A stretch of DNA of 64,000 nucleotides from Streptomyces sp. NBC_01216 (GCF_035994945.1 NZ_CP108677.1:310001-374000); one strand, 5' to 3'; positions 7,877 to 16,961 are shown, counted from the first letter of the stretch. The notes: generated by a model from the letters alone, not told the origin. A program made the numbers and translations.

Positions 7877-8517
7877 TCCGTGTCACCCGCTTCCTCGGCG
7901 GCGAGTCCCCCGCCGTATACGGCCATTACTTCCGGCGTCCAGCGTTCGAGCCCGGCCGCGGAGAGCGGATCGACCCCGAGGACCTCGGTCAGCCGCGGGC
8001 GCAGGAGCAACAGCGCGAGGTCGTTGACGAGCAGGAAAGCGGCCCGCACGTGTGGATCCCGGCCGCGCACCGCCTGTCCGGCCCGTGCCATCTCCTCCAG
8101 CGTCCGCAGACTGAGCTGGTGGAGCCGCTGGAAGAGGGCTCGGGCGGCCTCGGATTCGGACAGCAGCAGCCGTCCCAGGTAGGCCGGGATCGGCGAGCCC
8201 TCGGGCAGGTGGCGCAGTACCGCCTCACCGAGTGAACGTGCCTGTCCCGCTCCTGGTTCGCCTTGCTCCGGTGCCCGCACGGCCGCCTCGGAGACGACCG
8301 CCTCGAAGACGGACAGCACGTGCCGGTCGATGTCCTGTCGTAGCCCGTCCTTCGAGCCGAAGTGGTGCAGCACGAGCCCCGGGGACACTCCGGCGGCCTG
8401 GGCGATCTGACGCACGGACACCGCGTCCGGCCCCGACTCCGCGAAGAGCCGGAGCGCCTCGTCGCGCATCACGGCCCGGCTCGTCCGGTCGTCGCCATCT
8501 CTCATCACTGAACGCAT
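7873..8517 (-). CDS. TetR-family transcriptional regulator
   Basis: This 214-aa regulator carries the N-terminal helix-turn-helix VSVRQIAQAAGVSPGLVLHHFGSKDGL and a ligand-binding C-terminal domain with hydrophobic helices (AFLLVNDLALLLLRPRLTEVL). I chose ATG 8517 because it falls within the operator and keeps the usual N-terminal length; an upstream start at 8553 would run through the operators, and ATG 8505 is another option. No ribosome binding site precedes it, so a leaderless mRNA is likely. It is translationally coupled to the monooxygenase gene and probably represses this operon. Confidence 0.88.
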   Translation of the reverse strand: MRSVMRDGDDRTSRAVMRDEALRLFAESGPDAVSVRQIAQAAGVSPGLVLHHFGSKDGLRQDIDRHVLSVFEAVVSEAAVRAPEQGEPGAGQARSLGEAVLRHLPEGSPIPAYLGRLLLSESEAARALFQRLHQLSLRTLEEMARAGQAVRGRDPHVRAAFLLVNDLALLLLRPRLTEVLGVDPLSAAGLERWTPEVMAVYGGGLAAEEAGDTE

Positions 8518-8542
8518 GTTCAAAACATTAAACGATCGTTCA
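8509..8542. promoter_or_regulatory. Twin TetR operators
   Basis: Two 14-bp inverted repeats of the form TGAAC-N4-GTTCA: TGAACGCATGTTCA at 8509-8522 and TAAACGATCGTTCA at 8529-8542. Their centres are 20 bp apart and the first covers the TetR start codon. Autorepression by a pair of TetR dimers is the natural reading. Confidence 0.6.
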
Positions 8543-8708
8543 GCAGGGAGCAAGTGCGGCGACCGCGCCCCTCGCCCGCTCCCCTCATCCGGCCGAGGTC
8601 CTGGCGTTCATCCGTCGGCCACCGGACGAACCTCGGCGCATCACCGGACGGCAGAACGGAGAGGCTACGTTCCGTGACGCCCTCGTTCCGCAAGCGAAAG
8701 GGTTTCGC

Positions 8709-10112
8709 ATGCTTCACCGGAAGGCCACCGCGGTGGCCCTCGTCGGCGTCCTCGCCTCAGCCGCCCTGGCCACACTGGCCCTCACGGACCTCACCCCCAC
8801 GGCCTCGGCCGCCGGCACCGCGTTCAGCCCGAGCGCGGACACCTACGTCGACAGCGGCAAGGCCGGTACCAACTACGGCACTTCGCACCAGCTCGGCGTG
8901 GATCACAGCCCGGTCAAGCAGATGTTCCTGAAGTTCACCGTCTCCGGCGTCAGCCAGCCGGTGACCCGCGCGACACTGCGGATGCACGTCGACGACGTGT
9001 CGGGCGCGCAGAGCGGCAACGGCGGCACCTTCCAGGCGATGTCGAACACCACCTGGTCCGAGACCTCCGTGACGTACAACAACAAGCCCTCCGTCGACGG
9101 CGCCGTACTCGGTTCCCTGGGCGCCGTGAGCCGCAACACCTGGTACGAGGTCGACGTGACCTCGTACGTCACGGGCAACGGCACGTACAGCGTCGGCGTC
9201 ACCTCCACCAGCAGTGACGGCGCCGACTACGACTCGCGCGAGTCCGGGGCCACCGCCCCGCAACTGCTCGTCGAGACCGGCTCCTCGCCCACGCCGACCC
9301 CTTCCACCTCCACCACCCCGCCCTCCGGCGACCCGGTCCTGGTCGGCGCCGGCGACATAGCCACCTCCGGCTCCGGCGACAGCGCGACCGCGAACCTGCT
9401 CGACGGCATCCCCGGCACGGTGTTCACGACCGGCGACAACGCCTATCCCGACGGCACGGCCTCCGACTTCGCGAACTACTACGACCCGACATGGGGCCGC
9501 CACAAGGCACGCACCAGGCCGGCGCCGGGCAACCACGACTACCACACGTCCGGCGCGTCCGCGTACTACAGCTACTTCGGAGCCAACGCGGGTACGGCGG
9601 GCAAGGGTTACTACTCCTACGACCTCGGCAACTGGCACGTGGTCTCGCTCAACTCCGAGGTCGGCATGTCCGTGGGCTCCGCCCAGGAGCAGTGGCTGCG
9701 CGCCGACCTGGCCGCCAGCACCAAGCCGTGCACCGTCGCCTACTGGCACAAGCCGCGGTGGACGTCGAGTTCGAGCCACGGGCCCGACGCCTCCACCGGA
9801 CCCCTGGTGCAGGCGCTGTACGACCACGACGCCGAGCTGATCCTCACGGGCCACAACCACCAGTACGAGCGCTTCGCCCCGCAGAACCCGAGCGGGCAGC
9901 TCGACGCCACCCACGGCATCCGGCAGTTCGTCGCCGGGATGGGCGGTGCCAGCCACTACGGATTCGGCACCATCCAGGCCAACAGCGAAGCACGCAACAG
10001 CGACACCCACGGCGTGCTGAAGCTGACCCTGCACGCCGGCGGCTACGACTGGGAGTTCGTCCCCGAGGCGGGCAAGACGTACAACGACAGCGGCACCGGC
10101 ACCTGTCACTGA
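8709..10112 (+). CDS. Secreted DNRLRE-domain metallophosphatase
   Basis: This 467-aa protein has a Sec signal peptide (RK followed by a long hydrophobic stretch, cleavage near ASA-A at about residue 35). Residues 36-190 form a DNRLRE domain (SPSADTYVDSGKAGTNYGTS, and LGVD, WSETSVTYNNKPS, WYEVDVTSYV). A Pro/Thr/Ser linker follows at about 195-215. The C-terminal metallophosphoesterase domain has GAGDIATSG, TGDNAYPDG, PGNHDYH, YWHKPRW and LTGHNHQYER, a complete purple-acid-phosphatase-type metal site. It probably acts outside the cell on organic phosphates. The short palindrome-rich region upstream offers no clear Pho box. Confidence 0.9.
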   Translation: MLHRKATAVALVGVLASAALATLALTDLTPTASAAGTAFSPSADTYVDSGKAGTNYGTSHQLGVDHSPVKQMFLKFTVSGVSQPVTRATLRMHVDDVSGAQSGNGGTFQAMSNTTWSETSVTYNNKPSVDGAVLGSLGAVSRNTWYEVDVTSYVTGNGTYSVGVTSTSSDGADYDSRESGATAPQLLVETGSSPTPTPSTSTTPPSGDPVLVGAGDIATSGSGDSATANLLDGIPGTVFTTGDNAYPDGTASDFANYYDPTWGRHKARTRPAPGNHDYHTSGASAYYSYFGANAGTAGKGYYSYDLGNWHVVSLNSEVGMSVGSAQEQWLRADLAASTKPCTVAYWHKPRWTSSSSHGPDASTGPLVQALYDHDAELILTGHNHQYERFAPQNPSGQLDATHGIRQFVAGMGGASHYGFGTIQANSEARNSDTHGVLKLTLHAGGYDWEFVPEAGKTYNDSGTGTCH

Positions 10113-10129
10113 GCCCTCCCCTCGCGCCG

Positions 10130-10170
10130 GGAGCCGCCGCCGTCCCCACGCACGGCCGGCGGCGGCCTCC
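10130..10170. terminator. Hairpin terminator after the phosphatase gene
   Basis: GGAGCCGCCGCCG at 10130-10142 pairs with CGGCGGCGGCCTCC at 10157-10170 (13 bp, one bulged base), starting 18 nt after the stop codon. Confidence 0.5.
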
Positions 10171-10198
10171 GGCCCTCCTCACCGGAGGTCGTACCCCC

Positions 10199-10483
10199 GT
10201 GGACCTCTCCACCATCGGCAGGACCGCCCGGTCGGCCGGCCACGCGCCGGCCAAACTCGGTCTCGTGACAGCGGGCGCCGCCTGCCTCCTCGGCTCGTCC
10301 GTGCTGTTCGGACTGGCCTGGCAGGCATGGGGGCCCGCCGCCGCGAGTCGCGGGGCCGCCGTCGGTGCCGTCCTGGCGGCCGTGGCCACCGCCGTGTTCC
10401 TCTCCCCGCGCCCCGACGGGCGAGGCGGTACGGACGGCGGCACCGGACCGACCGCGCACCGAGCCCCCGGAGTCGCCTCGTGA
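10199..10483 (+). CDS. Small two-helix membrane protein
   Basis: A 94-aa protein starting at GTG 10199 with GGAGG upstream. It has two hydrophobic segments (LGLVTAGAACLLGSSVLFGLAW and a second one from AAVGAVLAAVATAVFL) and a Gly-rich hydrophilic tail. It overlaps the following TolB-like gene by GTGA, so the two are co-translated. No known family is recognised; a role as a membrane partner of the next protein is possible. Confidence 0.6.
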   Translation: MDLSTIGRTARSAGHAPAKLGLVTAGAACLLGSSVLFGLAWQAWGPAAASRGAAVGAVLAAVATAVFLSPRPDGRGGTDGGTGPTAHRAPGVAS

Positions 10484-11556
10484 CCGGCATCACCCAGCGC
10501 GCCAGAATCCTGGTCCTCGCCGTCGCCACGCTTCTGCTCGCCGCCCTGGCCACCGTCACGCTCCTCCGCGCCCGGCAGGCCGGAGTCCAGGGATCGCCCG
10601 GCGACGTTCCCCGCGCGCCCGCCGCCGCCGTCGGGGACGACGGCCTTCGTGCCGGGCCGCGGCTGACGGTGCTGAGCGACGGGCTGCTCTCCTCGGTGTC
10701 CATCACCGATCCCTCAGGGCCGCGCGACGTCACCTCGCAACGGTGCGACCGCGCCTACACGGCGGGCGGTACCACCGCCTGCCTGACGCCGGTGGGGGCG
10801 CTCGGGACCACCCGGCTCCTGGTCCTCGACCCGGACCTGCGCACCCGGCGCAGCGTCACCCTGACCGGGTTCCCCAACCGCACCAGAGTGTCCGCCGACG
10901 GACGCATGGTCGCGTGGACGCTGTTCGTCGGCGGGCACTCGTACTCCGGTGGAGGGTTCTCGACCCGGACCGGCATCCTCGACACGCGCAGCGGTGAGCT
11001 GACCGGTTCCCTGGAGGTCTTCACGGTACTGCGGGACGGCCGCCGCTACCGTGCCCCGGACGTCAACATCTGGGGCGTGACCTTCGCCGCGGACGACGAC
11101 CGTTTCTACGCGACGCTCTCCAGTTCCGGCACCCGCTCCCTGGTCGAGGGGAGCGTGTCGGCCAGGACGCTGAGGATCCTGACGGAGAACGTCGAGTGCC
11201 CGTCGCTGTCACCCGACGGGACACGGGTCGCCTTCAAACAGGCCGTCGACGCCGACCCCGCCAAGGGATGGCGGCTGTCCGTGCTCGACCTGACCACACT
11301 CCACCGCACCGGACTAGCGGAGACCCGGTCGGTGGACGACCAGGCGGCCTGGCTCGACGACGGGACGGTGGCCTACGCCATCCAGCGCAGCGACGGCGTC
11401 GACGACGTGTGGACGGTACCCGCCGACGGCACCGGCGCCCCGCGTCTCCTGGTCAGCGGAGCCGTCTCGCCCTCCCCGCCGGTGGCGAGCGCCCTCGGGC
11501 ACGGAACCCGCGCGGATGCCGTACCCGAAGGCGACGGTGTTGATCCTTCCGGGTGA
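10480..11556 (+). CDS. Membrane-anchored TolB/WD40-like beta-propeller protein
   Basis: A 358-aa protein with one N-terminal membrane anchor (ARILVLAVATLLLAALATVTLL) and an extracytoplasmic region of repeated beta-propeller-like blades: TRVSADGRMVAWTLFVGG, CPSLSPDGTRVAFKQ and AWLDDGTVAYAIQRSDGVDDVW are typical PD40/TolB repeats. A Cys pair (QRCDRAY, TTACLTP) might form a disulfide. Start GTG 10480 overlaps the stop of the small membrane protein. Such actinobacterial proteins are generally annotated as TolB-like or hypothetical; the ligand or partner is unknown. Confidence 0.7.
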   Translation: MTGITQRARILVLAVATLLLAALATVTLLRARQAGVQGSPGDVPRAPAAAVGDDGLRAGPRLTVLSDGLLSSVSITDPSGPRDVTSQRCDRAYTAGGTTACLTPVGALGTTRLLVLDPDLRTRRSVTLTGFPNRTRVSADGRMVAWTLFVGGHSYSGGGFSTRTGILDTRSGELTGSLEVFTVLRDGRRYRAPDVNIWGVTFAADDDRFYATLSSSGTRSLVEGSVSARTLRILTENVECPSLSPDGTRVAFKQAVDADPAKGWRLSVLDLTTLHRTGLAETRSVDDQAAWLDDGTVAYAIQRSDGVDDVWTVPADGTGAPRLLVSGAVSPSPPVASALGHGTRADAVPEGDGVDPSG

Positions 11557-11844
11557 GCGCGGCGCCCGCCGTCGGCGCGTCGGACGCGGCCCCTCCTACC
11601 GTGTTCGGCATGGAGAACACCCGATCGTCCCCGTCGGCGCGGCCACCCGGGCCGTTCCGCACGAGGGCGCCCTCCGCGCTCCTCGCCGGCGGACGCACGG
11701 TCCGCGAGGTGCGCGTCGGCTGATCCCACACGAAGGCGAAGGGCAACCCCACTGCCCGGCCGCGACGCGACGCGTGCCTCGCCGCCCGGCTCACCCCGGC
11801 CCGTCCCGACGGAGTACACCCCCTCGTTCTCGAAGGACCCTTGT

Positions 11845-12342
11845 ATGCGTACCGGTTCCGGATTCGCCCGTGTCGCCGTGTCCCTCCTCGGCGCCCTCGT
11901 CCCGATCCTCACCGGCTGCGCGGGGCCACCGGCCGCGTCCGGCGCCGACGCGTCCGCACTCGCGCACGCCGCCGGCGCCCGGGTGGGTGCCTCGCGCTCG
12001 CCGTCCCAGGTGACCGAGGAACAGTACCGAGCGGCGTTCACCGCCTACGCGGACTGCATGCGGGAGAAGGGGTTCCCGTTGCGGATCACCACCGACGCGG
12101 GCCCGCTCGTGCGGTACGGCGTCCCCGAGGGCGCGACGGATTCGGGCGCCGACGCGTCCTGCTACGCCGCGTTCCTGCCCGTCGACCGGGGATGGCACGC
12201 CGTGAACGAACGCCCCGAGGACCGCGCCGCACGGATCCGCGCCTGTCTCGAGGCGCACGGCGTCAAGGCACCCCTGTCGATCCGGAGGGCCGAGGCGCTG
12301 ATGGACGAACACCACCTCACGGACGTCTGCACCTTCGCGTAG
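11845..12342 (+). CDS. Putative lipoprotein
   Basis: A 165-aa protein with an N-terminal lipobox (signal ending VPILTGC, Cys about residue 25), so it is likely lipid-anchored outside the membrane. The mature part has YADCMREKGFPLRIT and a further Cys pair (ASCYAAF, RACLEAHG, DVCTF) resembling small DUF-type actinobacterial lipoproteins with the CMREKGF pattern. Function unknown. The 288 bp before it contain no other gene that I can support. Confidence 0.7.
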   Translation: MRTGSGFARVAVSLLGALVPILTGCAGPPAASGADASALAHAAGARVGASRSPSQVTEEQYRAAFTAYADCMREKGFPLRITTDAGPLVRYGVPEGATDSGADASCYAAFLPVDRGWHAVNERPEDRAARIRACLEAHGVKAPLSIRRAEALMDEHHLTDVCTFA

Positions 12343-12344
12343 AC

Positions 12345-12384
12345 GTTCCCGGCCGGGGCCGGGCGGCTCGACCACGGCCGGAAC
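12345..12384. terminator. Hairpin between convergent genes
   Basis: GTTCCCGGCCG at 12345-12355 pairs with CGGCCGGAAC at 12375-12384, with one bulge, just after the lipoprotein stop. It probably ends that transcript. Confidence 0.4.
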
Positions 12385-12485
12385 GGCTCGGCGGGGGTCC
12401 CGGCGGCCCTTTCAAAGGCGGGCCGTCACCGCCGGGGCGATCCGTCCGGCCTTCCCCGGGCCACCGGCATCGTCTCTCCGCTGGT

Positions 12486-12974
12486 TCAGCTCTCCTCGGG
12501 GCAGGGGGAGACGGAGCGTTCGGACCTGGACGAGGGGACGACCCCACGGGTGACCGGGCGCGGCAGCAGAGGCATCTGCATGCCCTGGAAGACGATGTCG
12601 TAGACCTGCCCCTCGCGCAGGGTCCCGTACTGTTGTTCGGCCTTCTTCGCCGGTACGTCACCGAGCCGGAAGTCACCTTCGCCGGTGTGGATGACCCAGT
12701 CCTCGCCGTCCTGCTCCTTCCCGCACAGGACGGCCGTCACCACACGGATCTCCTCGCGCTTGGCGAACTCGTCGACGAGGAACCAGACGGTGAGAGCCAG
12801 CATGGCCACCAGGATCAGGCAGCCCCAGCCGAGACAACCGCAGCCCGAGGACGCCGAAGATCCCCCCGAGGCGGCGATACGATCCGCCGCCTCCTTGTCA
12901 CGCAGCCGCTCCTCCTCGCGTCGCAGTTCCCGGAAATACTCCTCGGACTCCCCCACATCCCCCTCCTCCGACAT
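12486..12974 (-). CDS. Single-pass membrane protein with N-terminal charged helix
   Basis: A 162-aa protein: residues 1-35 are a highly charged, probably coiled helix (EEYFRELRREEERLRDKEAA), followed by a Gly/Ser/Cys-rich bend (SSGCGCLGWGC), one membrane helix (LILVAMLALTVWFLVDEF) and an extracytoplasmic beta-rich part (VCG... DWVIHTGEGDFRLGD). The ATG at 12974 has only a weak ribosome binding site; the open frame extends to 13121, but that extension has low-complexity composition. Function unknown. Confidence 0.6.
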   Translation of the reverse strand: MSEEGDVGESEEYFRELRREEERLRDKEAADRIAASGGSSASSGCGCLGWGCLILVAMLALTVWFLVDEFAKREEIRVVTAVLCGKEQDGEDWVIHTGEGDFRLGDVPAKKAEQQYGTLREGQVYDIVFQGMQMPLLPRPVTRGVVPSSRSERSVSPCPEES

Positions 12975-13556
12975 GCGCGCGGACCGGCCCCGGGGAGGGT
13001 CCGCTTCCGGCCGGGCGCCTCCCGTGGGGAGCCCCCGGTGGTCTCCCGCCACCCCGGGATTCTTCTCGGGGACGACCGCCGTCACACCTGTGGCGGCCGG
13101 GCGGACGTCCGTCACGCGCACGGGGACGCCGGTCGCGGCCGACCGGCGCCAGGGCGCGGTCTCCGTCCCCGCCGGCCAGGGAGGAGGCGGCGCTCACATG
13201 GCCCCGGGGAGGCCGCCGCCGCGGCCCGGGTGGGCTACGAGCCGTGGCCCGGGTGGGCGAGGGGGGCGATCCTGGGATGTGGGGGCCGGACGCAGGCGTG
13301 GGAGGTGGTGCGCGATGAGGCACGGCGGCCTCCGCAAGCCCGAGGGCATCCGGGTCGGCGCGCGGGAACATCGCGCCGCCCCCGGAGCGGCCCGGCCTCG
13401 CCGGAACGCGCCGCGTCGACGAGCGGTACCGGCCGCCCCGAGCGGCCGGCGAACGGGAGTCCGGTGCGCCCCCGCGCGACCTCGTGGAGCCACACGACGA
13501 CGCCGAAGGCGCGACCGGCCGTGTCCACCCCCCAGACGACCTTCCGAGGAGTGACG
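12975..13556. other. Intergenic stretch without a supported gene
   Basis: About 580 bp of very GC-rich sequence between a leftward and a rightward gene. Open frames on both strands have Arg/Pro-rich shadow-type translations. I see no RNA gene. Promoters for the two flanking genes must lie here, but no clear elements were found. Confidence 0.4.
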
Positions 13557-14231
13557 ATGATGGAAACTCCGGGTGCCCATCGGCGGCCCGTGTCGGTGAC
13601 GGCCACGCTCGACGCGCCGCTGTCCCGCTGGTTGTGGCTGGTCAAGTGGATCCTGGTGATCCCGCACGCGATCGTGCTCTTCTTCCTCTGGATCGCGTTT
13701 CTCGTCGTCTCGGTGATCGCGTTCTTCGCCGTCCTCTTCACCGAGCGCTACCCGCGGGGCCTCTTCGACTTCAACCTCGGTGTGCTCCGCTGGTCCTGGC
13801 GCGTCTCGTACTACGCGTACGGAGCCCTGGGCACCGACCGGTACCCGCCCTTCAGTCTGGGCGCCGAGCCCGACTATCCGGCCCGGCTCGACATCGTGTA
13901 CCCGGAACGGCTCTCGCGCTCACTGGTCCTGGTGAAGTGGTGGCTGCTCGCCATCCCTCACTACCTGATCCTCGCCTTCTTCACGGGAGGCATGCGGGGC
14001 AACTGGTGGGGCGGCGGCCTGATCACCCTGCTGGCGGTCATCGCGGGCTTCGCCCTGGCGTTCACCGACCGGTATCCGCGTGATCTGTTCGCTCTCGTCG
14101 TCGGGCTCAACCGGTGGGTGCTCCGTGTCGTGGCCTACGCCTGCCTGATGACGGACGCCTACCCGCCCTTCCGCCTCGACCAGGGCGATTCGGAGACGAG
14201 CGGTGTCTCCGGTGACGCCGGGACCGCATGA
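13557..14231 (+). CDS. DUF4389 membrane protein
   Basis: This 224-aa protein contains two copies of a unit typical of DUF4389: LSRWLWLVKWILVIPHAIVL, then FTERYPRGLFDFNLGVLRW; and again LVLVKWWLLAIPHYLILAF, then FTDRYPRDLFALVVGLNRW. Each unit has membrane helices followed by a conserved (T)(E/D)RYPR loop, and each ends with a (T)DRYPPF or TDAYPPF motif. Start ATG 13557 has GAGGAG six bases upstream. It is an integral membrane protein of unknown function, common in actinomycetes. Confidence 0.85.
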   Translation: MMETPGAHRRPVSVTATLDAPLSRWLWLVKWILVIPHAIVLFFLWIAFLVVSVIAFFAVLFTERYPRGLFDFNLGVLRWSWRVSYYAYGALGTDRYPPFSLGAEPDYPARLDIVYPERLSRSLVLVKWWLLAIPHYLILAFFTGGMRGNWWGGGLITLLAVIAGFALAFTDRYPRDLFALVVGLNRWVLRVVAYACLMTDAYPPFRLDQGDSETSGVSGDAGTA

Positions 14232-14627
14232 CAGCGAGGGCGGCCGGTCACGTGCGGGCCCCCGGCCGCCCGTCCCGCCCCTCGGAAGCGACGCTGCGCT
14301 GCTCCGCCCGTAGCGTGCTGTCACTGATCGGCTCAGGATGCATGCGGTGACCTCCACTCTTCATCCTGCCGCGCCAGAAAGCGGAACGGCGCCCACGGGC
14401 CGACGGCATCCCGGGCCGAGGCCGTCGTGCGGATGCCCGGAAGGTGCCAGGACGCCCCGCTGAGAGCCTGTCGGGCCCTCGGCGCGGACGGGTTCCCCGT
14501 CGGCCGTGTGCCCGGCTCGGCCGGGCGGAGGCAGCCCGCTCCCTTCCGCGAGCGGTGTGCCGGACGGCGGACACGGCCGCGTGCCGGTGTCGCCGGGGTC
14601 CGTCCCGGGACGTCCTCCGGGTCGTGT
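14232..14627. other. Intergenic stretch with a half copy of the dispersed repeat
   Basis: About 400 bp between the convergent DUF4389 and SsgA-like genes. At 14462-14474 it carries GAGAGCCTGTCGG, the left arm of the dispersed hairpin repeat, without the matching right arm. Several GC-rich inverted repeats follow. No gene is supported. Confidence 0.4.
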
Positions 14628-15056
14628 TCACCGGGACGACCGGCCGATACTCTTCAGCTCGGCCTCGAGATGCCAGCGGAAACAGGGGTGTTGTTCCTCC
14701 CCGCCGATCGGCACCACCTCGCCCGTGCGATCGAGGAACGCCACCAGGGAATCCGCGTCGGTGGCGAACCTCGCCTCCCGCTCACGCACCCGGAACCGGA
14801 TCAGCACCTGGCCGGGCCGCCCGTTCCCGACCGGCGCGATCCGCACGTCCCCTTCACCGCACGAGCGGTCCACTCCCTCGGCCAGCAGCTCCCTGGCGAA
14901 GACCCAGGTCACGGAGGAGTCGTCGGGAAGGGGGATCGTGAGTTGGACCGCCAGCGGGTCGCAACTGTTGTACCGCATACGTACCGTGACGCGACACGGG
15001 TGCTCGTCCGGCGGCAGGAAGTCCATGGGGACCTCGGCGTCGACGGTGTCCTGCAT
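14628..15056 (-). CDS. SsgA-like protein (SALP)
   Basis: This 142-aa protein matches the SsgA/SsgB family, which controls sporulation-specific cell division in streptomycetes by recruiting FtsZ or guiding wall synthesis: CRVTVRMRYNSCDPLAVQLT, TWVFARELLAEGVDRSCGEG, VRIAPVG, and FLDRTGEVVPIGGE are family landmarks in the usual order. Start ATG 15056 follows GAGAGGAAA. Streptomycetes have many paralogues, so this is not necessarily SsgA or SsgB itself. Its presence supports a sporulating actinomycete host. Confidence 0.85.
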   Translation of the reverse strand: MQDTVDAEVPMDFLPPDEHPCRVTVRMRYNSCDPLAVQLTIPLPDDSSVTWVFARELLAEGVDRSCGEGDVRIAPVGNGRPGQVLIRFRVREREARFATDADSLVAFLDRTGEVVPIGGEEQHPCFRWHLEAELKSIGRSSR

Positions 15057-15458
15057 AGGGGTTTCCTCTCTGCCTTCTTCGTCTTCGTGAGACCGACGGG
15101 CCGGCATACGGCCCGGGGCCGGTCGCCGGTGCGCGCGGTTCACGTGACGAGGCGGCCACGCGACACCGGGGCTGACCGGCCCGTGACCACCGTCCGGGGG
15201 GCGGAAGAGGCCGGTATGCGGAATCCGGTGGGGGAAGCCCGGGGCCGGAGGAGGGGCGCCGGATCGGTCCGGTGTGCGGCATGGTCACGTGACGACCAAC
15301 GAAAGGTGTCCCGCCGTGTCACGGCCGAGTCGGGGAGGCGACGGGCGCGGCGTCCCGTCGCTCCCGGCCTCGGCGGCGGCGCCGTCCGGGAGGCGCTCGG
15401 CCCCCGCGCGGGCACGAGCGCCCGTCCCCGGCCCGCCGGCGGAGCTGAGGGGCGACCG
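15057..15458. other. Intergenic stretch without a supported gene
   Basis: About 400 bp between two leftward genes. It includes the SsgA-like gene's promoter region, and all reading frames have Arg/Pro-rich shadow composition. No repeat or RNA gene was recognised. Confidence 0.4.
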
Positions 15459-16163
15459 TCAGGTGGTCTGCCCGGGGGCCCGGCCAGGCGGAGCGATCGT
15501 GTGGCTGGCGATCACTGCCGCCTGGACCCGGCGCTCGACCCCGAGCTTGGTGAAGAGCCGCGAGACGATGTTCTTGACCGTCTTCTCTGCGAGATACAGC
15601 CGGCCGCCGATCTCGCGGTTCGTCAGGCCCTCGCTGACCAGGATCAGGATCTCCCTCTCCCGGTCCGTGAGTCCGGGCAGCTTCACGGCCTGGCCACCGG
15701 ACGGGGTGTCCCCACGCATCCGCGCCATGATGCGGGCGGTGGCACCGGGGTCGAGCATCGACTTGCCCGAGGCGACGGTCCGTACCGCGGTCACCAGATC
15801 GGTGCCGCTGATCTGTTTGAGGACGTAGCCGGAGGCACCCGCCATGATCGCGTCCAGCAGCGCCTCCTCGTCGTCGAACGAGGTGAGCATCAGACAGGCC
15901 AGATCCGGCATGCGGGAACGCAGTTCACGGCAGACCGAGACGCCGTCCCCGTCCTGGAGCCGGACGTCGAGCACCGCCACCCTGGGGCGCAGTGCCGCCA
16001 CCCGGACGAGGGCCTGCTCGGCGGTGGCCGCCTCCCCCACGACGCTGATGCCGGGCTCCGCGTCCAACAGGTCGTACACGCCTCGGCGGACGACCTCGTG
16101 GTCGTCGAGGAGGAAGACGGTGACGAGCTCCTCCTCGACCGCCGCCGGGCCAGTGTCGGTCAT
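15459..16163 (-). CDS. NarL/DevR-family response regulator (OsdR-like)
   Basis: This 234-aa response regulator has a receiver domain (VFLLDDHEVVRRGVYDLLDA, phosphoacceptor Asp in VAVLDVRLQDGDG, conserved Lys in YVLKQISG) and a C-terminal LuxR-type helix-turn-helix (LTDREREILILVSEGLTNRE, then KTVKNIVSRLFTKLGV). It is very close in type to mycobacterial DevR/DosR and Streptomyces OsdR, which turn on dormancy and oxygen-limitation genes. Start ATG 16163 follows AAGAAGGAG. The probable partner kinase is at 17004-18740, separated by one gene. No DevR-box palindrome was recognised in the adjacent promoter region. Confidence 0.88.
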   Translation of the reverse strand: MTDTGPAAVEEELVTVFLLDDHEVVRRGVYDLLDAEPGISVVGEAATAEQALVRVAALRPRVAVLDVRLQDGDGVSVCRELRSRMPDLACLMLTSFDDEEALLDAIMAGASGYVLKQISGTDLVTAVRTVASGKSMLDPGATARIMARMRGDTPSGGQAVKLPGLTDREREILILVSEGLTNREIGGRLYLAEKTVKNIVSRLFTKLGVERRVQAAVIASHTIAPPGRAPGQTT

Positions 16164-16426
16164 CTCGTACTCCTTCTTCGGGATCGGCCACAGCGGGCGC
16201 GCGACGCGCCCATCGTGACGTGTCGTCGATACTCCGGACAGGGCCGATCGGCCCTGCTTCCGGCGGCGGCACGCGACCACCCCACGACGACGGGCCGGGG
16301 CAGTGAGCCGGGGCTCGGATGAGGACCGTTCGGCCCTGGTGACACGGAACGGCAGGGGGCACGCTTCTGATCACGGATCGGCTCCCGTCGATTCGTGAAC
16401 CGGGAACGATCGGAAAGGGGCGCGAT

Positions 16427-16909
16427 ATGGCGGTTCGGACAGGCGAGTCGACGCACGGCCCCCGCCCGTCCGTGACGGCTGCCCCTGCCGTGCTGCCGTT
16501 GACCCCGAGTCAGTCGCTGTCCCTTCTCCAAACGGTCTCGCTGGGCCGGCTGGTCTTCACCGAGCACGCGCTGCCCGCCGTGCGGCCGGCCGCCCACGTG
16601 CTGCGTGGGGAGGACGTGGTCGTCCACATCGACGGCGAGGGGGCTCCGACGGCGCTCACCGCGCCGGACGGGGCGCCCGGAGTCGTCGTGGCGTACCAGA
16701 CGGACGAGATCGACCCCCTCACCCACCTGGGCTGGAGCGTGGTCGTCACGGGCTATGCCCGCCTCGTGACCGACCTGGAGGAGAAGGCCCTGCTCGGGGC
16801 GTCGTCACACGCCCGGGTGGGCCCGCACCCAGGTTCCCTGGTGTGCGTCCGGCCCGATATCGTCCGGGGTTTCCGGCTGGCCGAGCGCGCTCCGCACCAG
16901 GGGCGCTGA
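16427..16909 (+). CDS. Pyridoxamine 5'-phosphate oxidase-fold (flavin/F420-binding) protein
   Basis: A 160-aa protein starting at ATG 16427 with GAAAGGGG upstream. The sequence LGRLVFTEHALPAVRPAAHV, VVHIDGEGAPTAL, GWSVVVTGYARLVTD and VRPDIVRGFRL matches the split-barrel PNPOx-like family that binds FMN or F420. Proteins like this are typical members of the DosR/OsdR regulon and sit inside this two-component locus, so hypoxia or nitrosative stress induction is likely. The reaction is not known. Confidence 0.78.
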   Translation: MAVRTGESTHGPRPSVTAAPAVLPLTPSQSLSLLQTVSLGRLVFTEHALPAVRPAAHVLRGEDVVVHIDGEGAPTALTAPDGAPGVVVAYQTDEIDPLTHLGWSVVVTGYARLVTDLEEKALLGASSHARVGPHPGSLVCVRPDIVRGFRLAERAPHQGR

Positions 16910-16922
16910 CACCGGCCTCCCT

Positions 16923-16961
16923 GAGAGCCTGTCGGCCGAAGGCCACCCGGCAGGCAGGCTC
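16923..16961. repeat. Dispersed hairpin repeat, copy 2 (between convergent genes)
   Basis: GAGAGCCTGTCGGCCGAAGG followed by CCACCCGGCAGGCAGGCTC. It is the same element as at 4705-4740, with a 4-nt duplication (GCAG) in the right arm. It separates the flavin-fold gene from the convergent sensor kinase gene. Confidence 0.6.

Noticed and set aside
12975..13556. A gene in the 580-bp gap before the DUF4389 gene
   Set aside because: All frames have low-complexity Arg/Pro/Gly translations and no start with a convincing ribosome binding site.
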